Positions 46,182-57,589 of a stretch of DNA of 64,000 nucleotides are shown in pieces (the first letter of the stretch is position 1; every line of letters begins with the position of its first letter). The position numbers were made by a program, and so were the translations under genes. The notes beneath the pieces are model-generated. The model saw only the letters and a program-made list of their open reading frames with translations, searched no databases and was not told the DNA's origin. This DNA is from Sycon ciliatum (taxonomy: Eukaryota > Porifera > Calcarea > Leucosolenida > Sycettidae): assembly GCF_964019385.1 (NCBI RefSeq), contig NC_088651.1:7067645-7131644 (forward strand), in the 5' to 3' direction.

Positions 46182-46895
46182 GTCCCTCCCTCTCGCTATC
46201 CTTTTCTTTCTCTCCCCACCCCCTCGTCCCTTTCTCTCTCTCTCTCTCACACACATAGCCGAAGATTGTTAAGAGGTGCTTCTCTTGAAGTAGATAATTG
46301 TGCCACTGCACTGTAATCCAAAGTAAATAGAATGTATCTAGTTACAAGTGTGTTCTATTACAGTAAGATCGGGCGCCGAAGAACACCTCACCGAAGAACA
46401 CCCAGGCTGGAAAACCGGCAAAATTTAAGAACAGTCCAGGCTAGAATTATCAGATTTAAGAACACTTTTAAAATTGGAATTTCCACATGAGTGCAGTATT
46501 TAACTGATTATACATTGTACATGTATGGGAGGTAAGTACATGTCATGTACACGTGTAAACAGTAACTGCTACATGTACAGTCATTCCCATTTACGACACC
46601 CACTAGTTTAGAAGTTCTACATTGCACTACATGTACATGTACATGTACATGTACATGACAAACGTCATGACGTCACTCGACTCGCCGCGCGCGTGTGAAT
46701 AAGAACGGTCTGGCTAGAATCAAAAATTTAAGAACTTTCCTAGGCTGCGCTCGAGCCTCTGCGTTCTTCGGCGCCCGATCTTACTGTATGGAGTCAGCCA
46801 CGATCTCGCATCTTGTTTTCACTTTCCTATTCCTGACTATTGTGTGCGCTGTATGTGCGTGTGTTTTTGTTTGCACGTGTATGTGTGTGTGTCTA

Positions 46896-46943
<48 letters not shown>

Positions 46944-47293
46944 TGTGTGTGTGTGTATGTGTGTGTGTGTGCGTGTGTGTGCGTGTGTGTGTGTGTGTGC
47001 GTGTGTGTGTGCGTGTGTGTGTGCACATGCGCGCGCATGATTATGCTCTGTTATTGGTGCTATTCGCTCTGTAGGAACAGCGTGTTGTGTGGGAATCGCA
47101 AGGCAGGGACTATGCGGAAAGCAATCATCTCATCTATTTCGAGACGTCCGCAAAGACATCCGAGAACGTAACGCCAATGTTTGTAGAGCTGGTCAGGCAG
47201 ATGCGGGCCACACGTGCTGCGGCCGCGGCCCAGAATGGAGCAGTCAGAAGTGGAGGGCATGGTGGGCGACGACGACGCTGCGTCATCCTGTGA
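38864..47293 (+). CDS. Ral/Ras-like small GTPase, four exons, complete
   Basis: Exons 38864-39016, 43246-43392, 45380-45514 and 47075-47293, all phase 0 with GT-AG borders, give 217 residues. A GTP/GDP molecular switch. P loop GVGGVGKSS (34-42), switch I EYRPSEVDNY, DTSGQEEY (81-88) in switch II, NKSD (140-143), ETSAK (168-172). The tail RRRRCVIL is a polybasic region plus CAAX box; final Leu predicts geranylgeranylation and plasma or endomembrane targeting. GFLAVFSIAEQDSF and the CxIL ending resemble Ral; RDSYIRN resembles Ras. The N-terminal 20 residues are Lys-rich, as in Ral. Oddities: Ser59 replaces the near-invariant switch I Thr (Ras Thr35), and Ser83 replaces Ras Ala59. Gly12, Gly13 and Gln61 equivalents are kept. 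Confidence 0.92.
39370..39975 (+). mobile_element. Helitron-like repeat segment, part 1
   Basis: Begins with TTTG repeats and GTCACGCCTGGCGCTATCCC. Then come about 68 bp tandem units encoding ERSRRLQNARDRQS and QRRSQETSEE-like peptides. Arg/Gln/Glu-rich repeats of this sort precede the Helitron-like N domain in many Helitron proteins. The frame breaks repeatedly. Related segments lie at 40776-41440. The Helitron assignment rests on this repeat style only; no Rep or helicase motif is visible. Confidence 0.4.
40720..40775 (+). repeat. Terminal-hairpin motif, copy 1
   Basis: GAGCTAGGCAAAAAAGC, GGGCCCTGAGCTTCCAAGCT, then CTCTCGTT. The core GAGCTTCCAAGCTC forms a 6 bp stem with a 2 nt loop. A near-identical copy lies at 41519-41573. 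Similar short 3' hairpins end Helitrons, but no CTRR end is evident. Confidence 0.6.
40776..41440 (+). mobile_element. Helitron-like repeat segment, part 2
   Basis: Repeats the order of 39370-39975: TTTG repeats, CACGCCTGGCGCTATCCC (twice), GACTCCCTG...GGGAGA, then the ARDRQSQRRSQETS-coding 68 bp units at 41309-41412. It ends at the second hairpin copy, 41519-41573. Confidence 0.4.
41519..41573 (+). repeat. Terminal-hairpin motif, copy 2
   Basis: Matches 40720-40775, including GAGCTAGGCAA, AGCATAG, GGGCCCTGAGCTTCCAAGCT and CTCTCGTTT. Confidence 0.6.
41665..41935 (+). mobile_element. tRNA-derived SINE
   Basis: The 5' 70 bp reads like a tRNA: a degenerate A box near TGGTAGTACATTGGGTA and a perfect B box GGTTCGAGCCC (41718-41728), preceded by GCGACCCGAGAGGTCGC, which forms the anticodon-like stem. 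A tRNA-unrelated body of about 200 bp follows and ends in GGAAATAAAATCAG. It lies in intron 1 of the GTPase. Not a functional tRNA, because the acceptor stem does not close. Confidence 0.72.
41959..42120 (+). mobile_element. MITE family C, TA-flanked
   Basis: CCGTATTTTATATAAGCCGC at the left and GTGTGGCTTATACGG at the right, followed by TA. About 162 bp with TATAAGCC motifs inside. Related to 32686-32800. Confidence 0.75.
42123..42295 (+). mobile_element. MITE abutting family C element
   Basis: AAACCTGTAACTAAAGACCA and the imperfect complement ending GTCACAGGTTT, flanked by TA on both sides. About 173 bp. It starts at the TA that closes the preceding MITE, so the two sit side by side. A (TTG)n tract follows at 42299-42339. 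Confidence 0.8.
43070..43215. repeat. GT-rich microsatellite before GTPase exon 2
   Basis: Interrupted GT/GC dinucleotides. Ends about 30 bp upstream of the exon acceptor. Confidence 0.9.
43246..43392 (+). CDS. GTPase exon 2: switch I and II
   Basis: 49 codons between gtgccggcag and gtacgt. FHDEYRPSEVDNYQAQVEAD, then DTSGQEEYALARDSYIRN. Carries both switches; see the gene entry for the unusual Ser59 and Ser83. Confidence 0.92.
44393..44804. mobile_element. 412 bp MITE with GGGAGGTTTCGCTC ends
   Basis: GGGAGGTTTCGCTC at the left and its exact complement GAGCGAAACCTCCC at the right. Both are followed internally by AATTAC and ATGAAAAT, extending the inverted repeat. In intron 2 of the GTPase. 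Target duplication unclear. Confidence 0.78.
44877..45064 (-). mobile_element. MITE family B, copy 2
   Basis: 188 bp, TA-flanked, reverse-oriented relative of 28034-28218 sharing ends and interior. Confidence 0.88.
45127..45180 (+). repeat. Dispersed GGTGGTGGC...GGATGC repeat, copy c
   Basis: Diverged copy of the repeat at 45547, 45734 and 58256, with GAGGGTGTTGGC and GTGGATGCAGAAAATAC. A CTCCCTCGTGCACGTGTGTC minisatellite follows (45190-45350). Confidence 0.5.
45380..45514 (+). CDS. GTPase exon 3: G4 motif
   Basis: 45 codons between cgtatgcag and gtcagt. GFLAVFSIAEQDSFDALPEL, then APIIVVGNKSDLK with the guanine-specifying NKSD. Confidence 0.92.
45547..45611 (+). repeat. Dispersed GGTGGCG repeat, copy a
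   Basis: GGGCGGTGGCGTTTCTACGG, ATGCTGAAAACGCAGTCTAA, CTGAGTCTCAAGCGAACCGT. Close to 58256-58327. Lies in intron 3. Confidence 0.75.
45734..45800 (+). repeat. Dispersed GGTGGCG repeat, copy b
   Basis: GAGGGTGGTGGC, CAGATTTGGAATATTCGGTC and GTCGAACGCGAGCCGTGAAA. Shares an upstream CTGCTGCATC with 58256-58327. Confidence 0.65.
46021..46250. repeat. CT-rich microsatellite in GTPase intron 3
   Basis: CTCTCTCCCTCC units followed by about 60 bp of pure CT. A C-run precedes at 45967. Confidence 0.95.
46361..46786. mobile_element. 426 bp TA-flanked MITE, perfect TIRs
   Basis: Perfect 24 bp inverted repeats beginning CAGTAAGATCGGGCGCCGAA at both ends, flanked by TA. The interior has GAAGAACACC and TAAGAAC motifs and a (CATGTA)n stretch. 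pogo/mariner-like. In GTPase intron 3. Confidence 0.9.
46862..47032. repeat. (GT)n microsatellite before GTPase exon 4
   Basis: About 170 bp of GT with TATG and GC interruptions. Confidence 0.97.
47075..47293 (+). CDS. GTPase exon 4: G5 and CAAX tail
   Basis: 72 codons plus TGA after cgctctgtag. Contains YFETSAKTSENV and an Ala-rich hypervariable stretch, and ends GGRRRRCVIL. Confidence 0.93.
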   Translation, partial: EQRVVWESQGRDYAESNHLIYFETSAKTSENVTPMFVELVRQMRATRAAAAAQNGAVRSGGHGGRRRRCVIL

Positions 47294-47454
47294 AGAGAAG
47301 TCGTGCACCTGTAGACACGTCCGAGTATGTGAATGTTATGTGTGTGTGTGCCCATACACACGCACACACACTCACACAGGACAGACACACACACACACAC
47401 ACACACCACATACACACCCATGATAGGTATCCATTTACCTCTGGAGAATCCGTA

Positions 47455-47460
47455 AATAAA
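47455..47460 (+). terminator. Poly(A) signal AATAAA of the GTPase gene
   Basis: AATAAA lies about 160 bp after the stop, in AC-rich 3' sequence (47340-47515). It is the first canonical signal after the gene. Confidence 0.65.
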
Positions 47461-47519
47461 CAACACAATACAAAATGCAATACAATCCACACAAACACAA
47501 ACACACACACACACAGAGA

Positions 47520-48029
47520 AACTCACACAGGGTAAATTGTCAAACAAAGAACCCAGTGAAGTAACAGACTGGTCCGCGTCATGACAGACAATGTCAGTGA
47601 AGTATATCTATTCTTGAGACTGGCGCTTGGCTGCAGGACACCCATTCAAGCAGTTTTATTATCATAATTGCTCAAATTCCACCCTTCTATTCAGTTTTCC
47701 CCGGATTTTCCCGATTCTCCTTTTATTTGAGGTCAATTTCCAAAAACTTTTACCTGATATTACAGGCCACTATCAAGCCCAAGAAACATGGGGAAATCAG
47801 TTGGATTGTTCGAAATCCAACGTTACACGCTACAAACCAAAATTATGAAAATTGTGTTTATAGGCTGATAACTTCAAGAAAACATAGACCACGTCTGCAA
47901 GGTATCATCCACAGACGTACACCCGATGCAAAATTATTTGCGGATTTACGATATCAACTCTGTTCCTGATGGTGTGTGTTTGGCTGAGGGGTGTATCTGA
48001 CATCCGGAAAGAGAGGGAGAGAGAGAGAG

Positions 48030-48071
<42 letters not shown>

Positions 48072-51000
48072 CATGTGTGTGTATGTGTGTATTTGAATGT
48101 ATGCTCTGCGTTATGAATACCCGGCAATGTGCAGAATGTGCAGAAGGGGCTTTAACTGCCTTCTTTGTTATCAGTATTGGTTCTGATGAACACACACACG
48201 GACATACAGAAACAGCTAAACTGTATCTGTGTGCTGCTGTGCTGTTGCTTCAGTATTCTTGTTGTTATGCTTACTCGCCCAGGTGCTGGTGTTTTGCATG
48301 GTGGAATGCATGTCGTTTAAAAGTTTGTTCTGTGCCGATTCATGATCACTGCATAGGATTGCATGGCACTATGGTGATGTATGATCGTACATGATATGCA
48401 TGGTGCTGACTGATGCTGACTGATGCTGACTACATGGAGTTATTGCTGCTGCTGCTGCTCTGCATGGCGGCTACGGATTGATGCATGACTGCATGACTAC
48501 ATGAATATATGGGTGAGTGTATGCTAGCTAGTTCTGTACTTGTTGTGGTCTGTACAGTTGTGTTGATCTGGTATTTGCTAGTGATGTTGCTGCTGGTGCA
48601 GCTGGTTCTGCTTGTGGTGCTGGTGCAGCTAGTGCTGGTGGGGTGTTGATAATCTCATCCATACTCTCACTGAGTACGGCCATGTCATCAGTCCAGCTAT
48701 GAAGACAACATGTCTGAAGTTGTTCGTGGAATAGTCAGCATGGCTGCAGAGGAACTCTTTAGGTAAAGTGCATTTCTGGTATTCAAAGCTCATCACAGGT
48801 ATTCAAATTGTGGTATTTAAAACTGCAAAGTGACCAGATGAAGAACAATATTCTAAACAGCTAGCAGCTAACACTCTTGTTCCATAAAGCAAGCATTCAC
48901 ACAACACCGTGAATATTTAGAGGGTCCATGCATGTCCTCTGCGGATCAGCACTTGAACAGTTGATCCAAGTAAACATCCACGAGTGAACAGTGTACCCAT
49001 TTGGCACATACGCACCATGCACATAGCATGGAGTGTTCTGACTGCTGTTGATTTGTAGTGGCACCGCTTGAAAACCTCACAGTCATAATGACTGTGTGCC
49101 GGTAATCACCGTTTAGCGCAGTGACATGCACAAGTAGAGGTCCTTGAGCAAAACATCGTTTTTGTCGGTGCTTGGTGCACTGTTACTATGCCATTTTCTC
49201 CGACAATGGGTGTTTGGCACATGTTTATCAACAGAAACAATGCCACCAGAAAGAAGTGGTGTTTAGAGTTCTGTTTCAGGTTCACATTCTAGAACTCACT
49301 TACCAAAGGCTGTTGGACTTGCTGGCGTGTGGGTGGGTACCTTACGTTCCACATGGTTCTCCCAGCTAGCATGATACTTGATAGGGCCGGCTTCATCCGT
49401 GCATGCCATGATCCCTTTTCTCACCCTCTCTGTGCCCAGGTGACGTCAGCAAGGTTCCATATTTCTAAAGATGATCTAACAAACACGTACTTAACTTGTA
49501 CTTGTCACAGCCTTGGCCTTGTCTATTTGCATAGTGCTTAGATCTGTGAAGTCTGTGTAAAACTGTGCACTCTCTTGGGGGGTACAAGTGAGTTTCAAAA
49601 GTGCATCGTTTTACACTATAGAGACCTTTGGTCGGAGGAGTTACTTTTGCCCCGCCCCCACTTCCATCCAATATGCCACCGCCCCCGCTGTGCAGCATCT
49701 GATGGTACTGTGGTATTCAGTAAAAATAAAAAATAAAAAAATAAATAAAACTATCATGTTAGATCTAAACAGGGGAGGGGAGCTCCGGAGGAGCGTTGCT
49801 GGGACTAAACCCAGCTACAATACTAATCATGTTGGTGACTGTAGGCTGACGCTGCTGTGCAGAGCTAGAGAAGGAAATTGTACAGTAGATTCGTACCACT
49901 AGTTGTAGTAGGCACTACACACTGAAATGCAGTCCAGAGCGTTGTTACGTGACAGTGCAGTGCGAACATGCACATCATGGCTTTTATTTGCAGAATTCTG
50001 AATCTTGAGGGGGGGGGGCATTATTAGAATCAGGATCCCTCTTCAGGGCAATCCTGGATCTACCACTGGCTGTTATCCGTATGCAGGATTGGCAAGGTTA
50101 GGAGATGACTGTACAACAGTTAGGTAGGAGAGATACATAGCATACAGTTCGGTCCCTGTTGCTCTGCCTTTGTGTAGTATACAGTTCTGGAGAATAGCTG
50201 CACAATGTGCTGTTAGATGTACATGTACATTGTATGAATACACCGCCATGCTCTTTAAAAACACAATGCTTGAGGCTGGTGTGTATTGCGCAATCAGATG
50301 TTCAAAGCTACCGACTCATTGTGCATGATGTATGAAGGGATGGCTTGTGAGAGAGTGACTCTATTTTGTGCTGAACTGCTTCAGTGTTCGGACTCTGTAA
50401 GCAGGTCTTTAACTGTTTCAGTGTTCGGACTCTGTTGTAAGCAGGTCTTTAACTGTTTCAGTGTTCGGACTCTGTTGTAAGCAGGTCTTTAACTGTGTCA
50501 GTGTTCGGACTCTGTTGTAAGCAGGTCTTTAACTGTGTCATTGTTCGGACTCTGTTGTAAGCAGGTCTTTAACTGTGTCAGTGTTCGGACTCTGTTGTAA
50601 GCAGGTCCTTCAACAACAATTTGTAGAGTGTATTACTACACATGTTGTATAGAGATTGAGAGATGGAGTGCATTCATTGTGTGGTGAATTGTGTATTGTG
50701 TAGAAGGTTTGAGGTAGTACATTGTATTCGGCAATTGTCTATGAGTGATGGTGCAACAAGGAGCTCAAAGTGCAGATGAGCCGCTCATTCATTCGCACTA
50801 TCGACCCACGTATCTTCTTGGATTTCACAATGGCAACTACATGCACTTAATGAGTGACAGAGGTCTTCATCAATTATGTCGCTTGCCTTCTGCTACAACA
50901 CAACAAGCGGACACTGCGAGACCCATTACTGTGATTTGCTCCAGAACATTGAGTATAGCCCAGGGACGACAGGTGTCTTTATGTTCCTAGCCAAGGACTT

Positions 51001-51632
51001 TCCAAGACCTTGCTGTTGTACGTGTACCAGGTACATACACCGTATTACACCAGTATTAAGTTACGAAACACAATTTAACAAAATTTAATGGTGCATGGAA
51101 TGTAACGAATGGTTGAATTCAACAAACGGTGGAATTCAACGAATGGTGCCATTCATCTGATGTCTGTCAATCTGGCCCACGGCCTTCAGTAATGTAGTTA
51201 GAGTCAGTGAATGGGATCCTGGGGGAATGAAGTGGATTGGCGTGTTTACTGTAGATTTGTAACACCGTGTACACGCGGCTGTAAGTGGCAAGTGTATCGG
51301 AATACACGCAGAGCTGATTAAGAGCAGACAAGAGCCACTTCTACCTGTCCTTCTTTGCCAACGACAATTCTGGGGTGTGGAACGAGAGTGTGATTGTAAC
51401 GTTGTTTTTCACTGCTGAACACAATGGACGTGATACGATTATGAAGTGCCTTTGAAGTTAGTGAAGTTATGAATGGTTTGCAGTCCTTTGCTCACACATT
51501 AGTGGACTTGTCAATAATCGAGCTGACGTCATCCGTGATGGATCAGAAGGTTTTGTCGCCTCGAGGAGACATCATTCCTTTCCTGATAGCAACTGTGAAC
51601 ACACGCACAGACACACACACGCACACGCACAC

Positions 51633-51669
<37 letters not shown>

Positions 51670-53866
51670 TTATAAACAAGTCAAAATAGCAGTTCAATAG
51701 AAATGCGCGGGTAAAAGAAACCGACATTACGGCATGCCAGGCTACTACTTACTAGGCGTGTCGCACCCTACAAGCATATCACTCCAGTCCAAGACACCTC
51801 TTCGGTTGCTAGTACATCTATGTTAATGACACGTTGGCTGAGGAAGTGGTGACCTTCCAGCAGACTTCTGGCCTTAAAAGTGAAAAATGGTAGACTTGTG
51901 TTGTGACCTAGCAGTGCTAAAGGAAAGACCATATTTGGTCATTCCCGTGGTTTCACCTTAGCTTTACATTCGACTGGTATCACTCTGCGCGAAAGGGCAG
52001 GTGTGTCGATCACTGCCAAACATCGAGGGCGATGGGGGAGGGGGAGCGGGGGGGGGGGGTTCTGATTAATAACTGTGGAGGGACAAATAATGATGGTGCT
52101 GTGCCGATTTTGTTATTTGGTGTATCAGCCGACAGCCGTGTGAAGCACCAGAGCGTGTGTTACAAATGTATTGTACTCGTATTTGAATTTGTACTCTATT
52201 GTTTAATGTTAACTTGGGAATTCCCAACAGACCCTATGATCTACTTTCAGAGTGCACAAGGTATGCAGTGAGTTCGTGGCGAAATGAATAATAGGGGGTG
52301 GGAGGGTTTGTGTCGTTGCGCTAATACCACCACTTCGCTTTTAAATTAATCAAGGCTGAGTGTTGCACAATGCTATGAGCACATGGACAATTCATAAATA
52401 GAGTATAGATACAATACAAACAAAAGACTTGACTACAATGTATCCAGACATGGACATATCAATAGAAGTCGTGATTTAAAAGACTGGGCCGCTCTATTAA
52501 TCTTATAAGAATAAAAGCATTTGATGATTCTTCCAAGCTTTGTGGTTCCATTGCAGCTGTGTAATAGATAATCGTGTTGTTGCTGATCCTCCACCATGTA
52601 CATGTACATGTACATGTACATGTACATTGTACAATAATTATTGTAGGCGAGCTGGGGTACGTGTACTAGTATGTGCGTTTGACAGAACCTTCGCTAATAC
52701 AATGTAAGTATGTGGATGTAGTGTACTAATACATGTATGTAGCTCTTCAATACTCTCTTCTAATAGCTCTCCAGCAGCCCAACACATATTCTTCATGACA
52801 ACAACAATGCTACCATGGAACGGACATGCATATACACATGTACATGTATGTCATACCCTCTAAAGTTCAAGTTGAAGATTTAGGTGATTAAAACAAATAT
52901 CACCTCCTCATTCATTCACCAGTTCTGTAAGGAAGAAGTACCATCGCCCATCGGACTACATTGTATATATCATTGTGTAACCCGGGTAGTAACGTGATAA
53001 TTACAGAGTGTATTGCAAACTATTGATCATTCCTGTGAAGCACTCGGTAGCATTGCTCTCCAACTAATTACTTCATAAACGTGCTGGTCATTGTATCAGC
53101 TGAAGTTACTACCATGTGACCATACTGTTGAAGAATCAATGCAGTACTATTACTATTGTCTATAGTTCAGTATACATTATATTATTTCACTGCCCATCCT
53201 TTGGCAACATACTTACATGTGTATATTCACAATGTAGATGTACCCTGCCCGTGCATGCAGGATCGGAAGGTTACCCACAGAACCTGTACAGTCATTACGT
53301 GCTGGTCAGATACATGCACGGTCAATCGGTCATGCATGGGCACAGTACAGCCACCTCTCGTGCAATGTCACAACACTGCACGGTTCTACATGTGTGGAGA
53401 TACATGTATACAATGGAGATGCCGGTGCAGCTAGTGATTTTACACTTATGAGCAATTGTGGCACTATTTGTGCCCCTTATAAGATAGTGCCAAACAGTTT
53501 CCTCTTTCTACAGATGGAAGGTGACGTCTGTACTACGAAGATGTTCTGACACATGTACTACTACAATGTATGAAGCAAGGGCGATGGCGGAAACACCCGT
53601 GTACATGTTCTTGTATGTCGCACTGTGAAACATTTACTATTTTAGACATTACATGGCGTGCACGTAAAGCACCAAAAACGTTTGTCCGTGTAGAGGATCG
53701 TGTTCTATTTGCAGTCAGGGCAGTGGAGCCATTCACAATTTCCATGGGACTGCCGCTCCGCAATACCAGCCTGTCCTATAATTAATGTAGATCCAACTCG
53801 TCCTAGTCCCAGCGCGTCCTAGTGCCAGTATGTTCTAATCCCAGCATGGAACTAAACGTGTAAGTC
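47520..53866. other. Intergenic, no gene recognised
   Basis: Holds GA/GT tracts (48010-48070), a CTGACTGATG array (48404-48432), an A-rich AAATAAA stretch (49718-49750), an AC microsatellite (51600-51667) and many ACATGTAC motifs. Short open frames occur but none shows a family motif or convincing splice signals. Confidence 0.5.
50384..50612 (+). repeat. 40 bp minisatellite, about six units
   Basis: CAGTGTTCGGACTCTGTTGT plus AAGCAGGTCTTTAACTGTTT is repeated head to tail; the first unit is 3 bp shorter. Not a multiple of three, so unlikely to be coding. Confidence 0.95.
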
Positions 53867-54106
53867 TTAAAAGTGACTAATCAGGGTACCTGTTAACCCT
53901 ATGGTAAAACTGTCCCATGATGTCAAGTACATGTACATGTAGCTCGATCCTTCAACTCCATTGGGATGACGTTTCATTACTCGAAGCACCCATATTCGGT
54001 GAAGGTTGCGTTGCGGCTTGCCTTCCATTATTATTTCACCAGAATTTATACCGGTGGCAAACACGTGAGTCATAATACACACATCATCCCCTGACGGAGC
54101 GGTAAC
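53867..54106 (-). CDS. Candidate terminal exon, unidentified protein
   Basis: On the minus strand, after tttgtatcag, a phase 0 frame of 79 codons starts VTAPSGDDVCIMTHVFATG, continues GEIIMEGKPQRNLHRIWVLR and YMYMYLTSWDSFTIGL, and stops. Amino acid composition looks like a folded domain. It would join in phase, across a 66 bp intron, to the exon at 54173-54247. A donor-like site at 53889 offers an alternative end. I recognise no family. Confidence 0.4.
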   Translation of the reverse strand, partial: VTAPSGDDVCIMTHVFATGINSGEIIMEGKPQRNLHRIWVLRVMKRHPNGVEGSSYMYMYLTSWDSFTIGLTGTLISHF

Positions 54107-54172
54107 CTGATACAAAGTCCATGAATCTTCAAGGCACTACTAGTACATCTACATGCATACATGCATACTTAC

Positions 54173-54247
54173 TTTTGGTCCAGCGATGGGCTTGCTGAAT
54201 CTCCATGCTCCTGAATTCATTTCACTTTCTCCCAATCCTGCGATGAT
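54173..54247 (-). CDS. Candidate 25-codon exon, unidentified protein
   Basis: On the minus strand, a pyrimidine-rich tract ending ctctattgcag precedes 75 nt encoding IIAGLGESEMNSGAWRFSKP plus IAGPK, followed by a perfect gtaagt. Strong splice signals and phase 0 at both borders. Upstream exons were not found. Confidence 0.45.
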
Positions 54248-55387
54248 CTGCAATAGAGCGAAAGAGAGGGAAAGCAAGACAAGGAAATGGAGAGATAGAG
54301 AGAGAGAGAGAGAGATAGGGAGACAAGTTCTATTGTCTACTACAAAACGGTGTAATACAAGATAGAATAATAATACATGGACATGTAGATGCAATGGACG
54401 GAGAGAGCATAAATGAGGCTAGATCATGTCAGTGTTCTACGGTTGTGCAGTGCCTGAAGATATCAAGCATTGTACAGGTATTCATCAGTTCATTGTACAG
54501 CGAGATGGACTGCAAGTGCAAGGCAGGCGGCCTGCCTAGCCCGAAACTGTTGGTTGATTCAGGGACAGTCCCACCTCTAAGTGGGAAGAATCTGGCTTTT
54601 GGTGCCCATTCTAGAAGCGTCCAACGTAAGCCTAGTTATAAAGTCAACCTCGGAAATAGCAACCTCGGTTATAACAACCTCAGGAATTGCAACCTCGGTC
54701 ACACAACAAGAACTCGCGACTAACAACACAATCTTAAATTCTTTTGACCAAGTATCCACACGGCCGCCGCATGGTGTTACTTGTCAGTTAAGTAAAGTTT
54801 GCACATCCGCGTTACCACCGGCTTATGATTGTGTTGAGAAACACAACCGGTTTAGGGATCGAGGTTCGTCATTCGCAAGGTTGACTGCAGTTACTTATTG
54901 CGGGTGGCCTTGACTCCTCATCTATGCGGGTAGCCTTGACTCTTCGTCTATTGCGGGTAGCCTTGACTCCTCGTCTATGCGGTGGGTACATGAATCTGGT
55001 GAAATAAGTTGCAGTTTTCCTTCATACTACACGTACGTTTATGGCGTCATTGGCGTCATCACATTCATGTGGCCAACGCGTTTGCAAGCAGCCCAAGATA
55101 CCTAGTTCCACTGGTAGGCTGACTATTAGACTATGTGGTAGAGTAAATATCACGCACGCCCTGATGGTGACGGAGAGGATTTGGACATGTATTCTCATAC
55201 CATCATACCATCAATTCCAAATGTCAAGGTCGAGCTGTGGGACATTGACTTTCTGTCACGTGGATCCACTTCCAACCCTGCCTTTTCAGAAGCGGAAGGG
55301 ACGAGATCTCCTAGATGAGCGTGAAAGCGTGCGCAGTTCCTATGTCAATACATGTGCCGGTACAGTCACACCGTCGTGTAGTCATCC

Positions 55388-55615
55388 ATGATGGTCGTCA
55401 CTTTAGCTTCTCTAGAAGACGCACATGGTGGCCCTACGAAGGTTTGGGCTGTTATTCCTAACTTACTTCTGACTCCTTGGACTCACCCCATTCCTGTGAC
55501 AAGGGGTTGGTACAATGTACAATGTCACTTGATGGAGGACAATCGAGGCGATAGCTTGTCGCTGCATCAGCTATGCCATGCGGCTGATACTGTGTATGGC
55601 GGGCGTGTCTGTTGA
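55388..55615 (+). CDS. Candidate coding segment, unidentified
   Basis: Open frame reading MMVVTLASLEDAHGGPTKVW, then AVIPNLLLTPWTHPIP and LMEDNRGDSLSLHQLCHAAD before a stop. The composition is protein-like and an acceptor-like cgtcactttag lies at about 55409. No homologue recognised. It may be an exon or a chance frame. Confidence 0.25.
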   Translation: MMVVTLASLEDAHGGPTKVWAVIPNLLLTPWTHPIPVTRGWYNVQCHLMEDNRGDSLSLHQLCHAADTVYGGRVC

Positions 55616-55794
55616 CACGTGTCCATAGCCTAAGGCATAGGATGTGTACGTGTCCATAATAACCTTATTCAGCACACGTATACGTATGCATGTACGTGTA
55701 TCGTGTACGTATTTCAGATTCCATGCCCGCACTTGGCGAGCGGTAGAGAAGATGACAATAGGTGTGAAGCTAGATGCTGCTGGTGTTATTGTAT

Positions 55795-55908
55795 CTACTT
55801 CATACCGCAAGGCAATCCGATTGCGTGAGCGAAGTCTGCGCCCTGCCCCAGTTCACATGCTAGTGTTCGTAGCGGGTCTAGGGCTGCCCAGCTTCTCCGA
55901 ATGAGCTT
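55795..55908 (-). CDS. Candidate peptide related to 59977-60138
   Basis: Minus-strand frame KLIRRSWAALDPLRTLACEL, then GQGADFAHAIGLPCGMK and a stop. The LDPLRTLACELGQG....HAIG part matches LDLRTLRCELVQG....HAIG on the plus strand at 60050-60132. Function unknown. The opposite strand is also open here, so strand is inferred from the match. Confidence 0.35.
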   Translation of the reverse strand, partial: KLIRRSWAALDPLRTLACELGQGADFAHAIGLPCGMK

Positions 55909-57589
55909 CTACCGTTCTAATTCAGATTCCCCCAAAAATGTCCAAATAAATAATAGATTCCACCCAGGCGCGGCCGACAATGACCGGCTTGAATCGGATT
56001 TCCCTGAGCAGCACTGTAGTAGCAAGAATACAATCATGTACTCTTGGTAGTAGTCACACATGTACATGTGTATGTAGGCACATAGGATATCCTTACTGGG
56101 CCATAGTCGCCTGCCTATCACCGCCAAGCAGCCCACTCCACACTGATAACAGTGATCCCTTAAAAAAAAGCACTAGCTCGTACGCAACGTGGTTGTACCT
56201 GATAGCAACAGAAGTACTACTGCCAGCATAGTGGAAGCTAGACAACTTTCATGATACCGTGTACGTACTAGCGGCGCGCCTCACACTTCACGATATCATG
56301 TGCATGTACATGTACGCTACGTGGACGTGTAGCGTGTGGACACATGACAATGACCTCTGCCTCACACCAATGGCAACGGTTCCATTCTTGAAGTTTAGCA
56401 GTTGGATGTGTTCCGTAACATCTGATCCATACGACATACAAGGATTGGATTGGACTGCAATAGTTTCCTATTCGCACACAGCCGAATTAACTCTACGTTT
56501 TGGAGCATTCCGACCCTTCATTCCTAACCTTACTTGCATGATATTGTATGTACAAGATGTACTATTATGGACTGAGCAATGCCTCAACATGTACATGTAC
56601 ATGTTGAGAACTAAATACCAGCACTAATACGTAGTCTTGTACTCTTCACAGATACTAGTAAGGTGATGGCGTTTCTACAAGCACAATGACATGATTGTAC
56701 ATGTCAGCTAGGGTGGTTGCATAGACATGTCCATGCAGAATAGTCTAAAATTCGTTATCACTGTATTGTGACCAGGAGTGACTCGGTGGTGTGCTCCTTG
56801 ATCCTACTGACGGCAATGTAACACAAGCTCACTTAATATAAACCTCTTTTCTTCAAGTGATAATTATTATTATTACCAGTAGTTCATGTGACATTGTTCT
56901 TGTGCATAGTGTGACATCACCCACACATGATAAGTACGTGTCCCTTGACCAGCGTTACGTCATCGCCACAGCCTAGTGCCAGTCATGGAACTCCATGGTG
57001 CTAGTGACTAAAGCGATGTACATGTACATGATTGTAGTTGTACAACCAATATTATTGTAGTTGTACATGTACATGTACAGGTACATTGTACAATCATGTT
57101 GATATTCGCAGGTAACGTTACCGTAAGCGTCCGCTATGTTACATGTACATGTATGTGATTTTTGGATCATGAAACTCGGAGTTGCAACAAAGCAAAATTT
57201 CCAGCCGCTTTCAACTTGTGTAGATGTACATGTATTCTATGTACATGTACATGTACAGTCATGTACATGTACATGACTGTACATGATTGTACTTCTGGAT
57301 GGATTGCCGCACTGGTATTGAAAACGGCCTACACTGTACGTACAGCACTGACCCACACTGGCTACAGCCTACAGGTATTATGTTCCGCACATGCAATACA
57401 TGCTGACTCGGTGAGTGTGTATTATGCAGCCTCAGTACTCGGTAATGATTGGCCACATGGTATGACAACATATATGTACATGTAGCTATGCTTTTGTGAT
57501 CGTAAAGCTTGCTATAAATGGATATACATACACACATGATCAAAAGTTTTAATGTGATACTAAACAGCGTTGCATATTGGTAGGGTCGA

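Noticed and set aside
50384-50612. CRISPR-like array of spaced repeats
   Set aside because: The 40 bp units are directly adjacent with no unique spacers; an ordinary minisatellite in an animal genome.
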